The translations under genes and the position numbers were made by a program. From UBA11574 sp963752565 (GTDB taxonomy: Bacteria; Desulfobacterota; Desulfobacteria; Desulfobacterales; UBA11574), in the NCBI GenBank assembly GCA_963752565.1, contig CAVVZC010000013.1, positions 1 through 64,000 of the forward strand: 64,000 nucleotides of DNA, read 5' to 3'. Below are positions 63,017 through 64,000 of this stretch, in pieces (positions within the stretch are counted from its first letter, which is position 1; every line of letters begins with the position of its first letter). Under the pieces are notes generated by a model. The model saw only the letters and a list, made by a program, of their open reading frames with translations, ran no database searches and was not told where the DNA came from.

Positions 63017-63715
63017 ATGAAACACTATTTCAATGTTTTTGCCCACCATCACATCGCTTTAATTCTTTTTTTGTTTCTTACCACATTTTCCTTATTTTTA
63101 CCGATTTCATCATGGGCCGCCAACGAAACTGATGCCGGCGATGAACTCATTTCCCTGAATGTAAAGGATGAATCCTTAGGGGACGTGTTGTACAAAGTCT
63201 CTATGGCTACCGGTTACGATATCAGCTTGGATAATAAATGGCAAAATTACCGGGTTACTGCCTTTTTAGAAGAAGTATCTTTGCATAAGGGGCTAAAACG
63301 AATTCTTAGAAACCTAAACAGTGCAATTATTTATGTTTCGAGCAAAAAAATTAAGATTATTATCTATGATAAAACAGCTTCTGAAGAAGCATCTTACGAT
63401 CCGTCGGCTGAAAAACCGCTTGGCAGGACACCCGTTTTTCAGCGTCGGTCTAGCCGTACTTCGGAACACCGGCCTCCCATCTCACAGGCTATTGAAAAAG
63501 AGGGCAGTTCCGGAACCAATGAAGGTTCTTTCGATAACCCTGTCGTTTCCGGCCAGGAATCAGAAACCAGCACCTTAGCTGGTGAAGGAGAAGAAAAAAC
63601 CAAACCTGAGAGCCTTGAAGCAGAGCCTAATGAAGGTGCAAATAAAGACTTTGAGGACAAATCTTCCAAGGAAAGCTCGGAGCAAGGCAATCAATCCGAA
63701 TCAAAAAACGAGTAA
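63017..63715 (+). CDS. Exported protein with STN (secretin/TonB N-terminal)-like domain
   Basis: 232 residues from MKHYFNVFAHHH (AAGGATG upstream; the frame opens 21 codons earlier). Signal peptide to about SSWAA. DELISLNVKDESLGDVLYKVSMATGYDISLDNKWQNYRVTAFLEEVSLHKGLKRILRNLNSAIIYVSSKKIKIIIYD is an STN-like beta-alpha-beta domain as found before secretin channels. The C-terminal 100 residues are low-complexity, acidic and Ser/Glu-rich. It probably belongs to a secretion or pilus-like assembly with the following lipoprotein. Confidence 0.72.
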   Translation: MKHYFNVFAHHHIALILFLFLTTFSLFLPISSWAANETDAGDELISLNVKDESLGDVLYKVSMATGYDISLDNKWQNYRVTAFLEEVSLHKGLKRILRNLNSAIIYVSSKKIKIIIYDKTASEEASYDPSAEKPLGRTPVFQRRSSRTSEHRPPISQAIEKEGSSGTNEGSFDNPVVSGQESETSTLAGEGEEKTKPESLEAEPNEGANKDFEDKSSKESSEQGNQSESKNE

Positions 63716-63731
63716 GGAGAACGGATTTAAA

Positions 63732-64000
63732 ATGTGGGCCAGGAGACGCTTTAATTTTTTCTGTTTATTCGCTTTCACGATAGGCCTTTTTTACATCATT
63801 GGATGTTCCAAGCCCTATGGGTTGAGAGACGTAAGTGTTTCGGGCAGCGGCAATATTATGGTTTTTGAAAATATTCAATTTAGTGAGCTACTAAAGGCCA
63901 CGCATGAAGCTCTCGATTGGGCTGAATTGGAAGTCATCGAGGAGATTGAACAACCAAAATTCAGTGTGTTCGTCATTATAGCACAGGGTGTAGAAATCGA
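63732..64000 (+). CDS. Lipoprotein, start only
   Basis: Reads from ATG (GGAGA upstream) to the window edge, 89 codons seen. A signal with lipobox (FTIGLFYIIGCSKPYG) gives lipidation at Cys 25. The visible mature part (GSGNIMVFENIQFSELLKATHEAL) shows no known domain. It follows the STN-domain gene by 16 bases and is probably co-transcribed. Confidence 0.7.
   Translation, partial: MWARRRFNFFCLFAFTIGLFYIIGCSKPYGLRDVSVSGSGNIMVFENIQFSELLKATHEALDWAELEVIEEIEQPKFSVFVIIAQGVEI

Overview
The gene content points to an anaerobic, Gram-negative, Desulfobacterales-like (Desulfobacterota) bacterium. The signs are a four-subunit 2-oxoacid:ferredoxin oxidoreductase next to NADP-isocitrate dehydrogenase, a second divergent oxidoreductase of the indolepyruvate type, SelB, MenG, radical SAM enzymes, sigma-54 control, MinD/NifX-type iron-sulfur accessory proteins and several small c-type cytochromes. 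This is inferred from gene families; no rRNA is present, so the species is not determined.

Layout. 0-4.2 kb is a degraded accessory stretch: a doc (Fic-family) toxin gene split by a repeat element, a frameshifted basic protein, a broken NYN/LOTUS gene, and an intact IS4-family element that cuts off a MinD-like ATPase. 4.4-13 kb is a mostly minus-strand redox block: GNAT acetyltransferase, NifX-like proteins, small zinc-ribbon proteins, a tandem universal stress protein, a three-gene oxidoreductase and a PAS/AAA+/Fis sigma-54 activator (frameshifted). Two sigma-54 promoters with nearby TTGCAT-type palindromes tie the block together. 13-34 kb is mostly housekeeping: DUF362 protein, methyltransferases including MenG, a FixH/SafE pair, a UbiB-like kinase, NlpC/P60, SDR, RlmL-like, DarP/YjgA, YgiQ, an aldehyde dehydrogenase, NagZ, PrmA-like, MltG, a radical SAM protein, isocitrate dehydrogenase and a LarA-like protein. 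35.5-39.5 kb holds korDABC and hemW. 39.8-44.7 kb holds a CBS/DUF2333 membrane fusion, selB, a 57-residue membrane protein, tRNA-His and tRNA-Arg. 45-64 kb is an envelope and cytochrome region. Its centre is a seven-gene run (methyltransferase, GT-C glycosyltransferase, DUF547, GT2, two SPASM radical SAM proteins, DUF2064 transferase) followed by an alkaline-phosphatase-superfamily membrane enzyme overlapping a cytochrome P460-like gene.

Two window-wide patterns stand out. First, eight genes in the first 35 kb need single-base frameshifts to be whole, against none noticed in the last 29 kb: either local decay or homopolymer/assembly error. Second, several families of short non-coding repeats occupy the gaps. 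One has ends ACCTGAATYTT. In at least six genes a repeat sits flush against the stop codon, and in two the repeat itself supplies the TGA.

The most interesting candidates are the sigma-54/palindrome regulon over the atypical oxidoreductase and NifX genes, the glycosyltransferase/twin radical SAM cluster, the stop-codon-abutting repeats, and a possible structured RNA near 60.4-60.6 kb.
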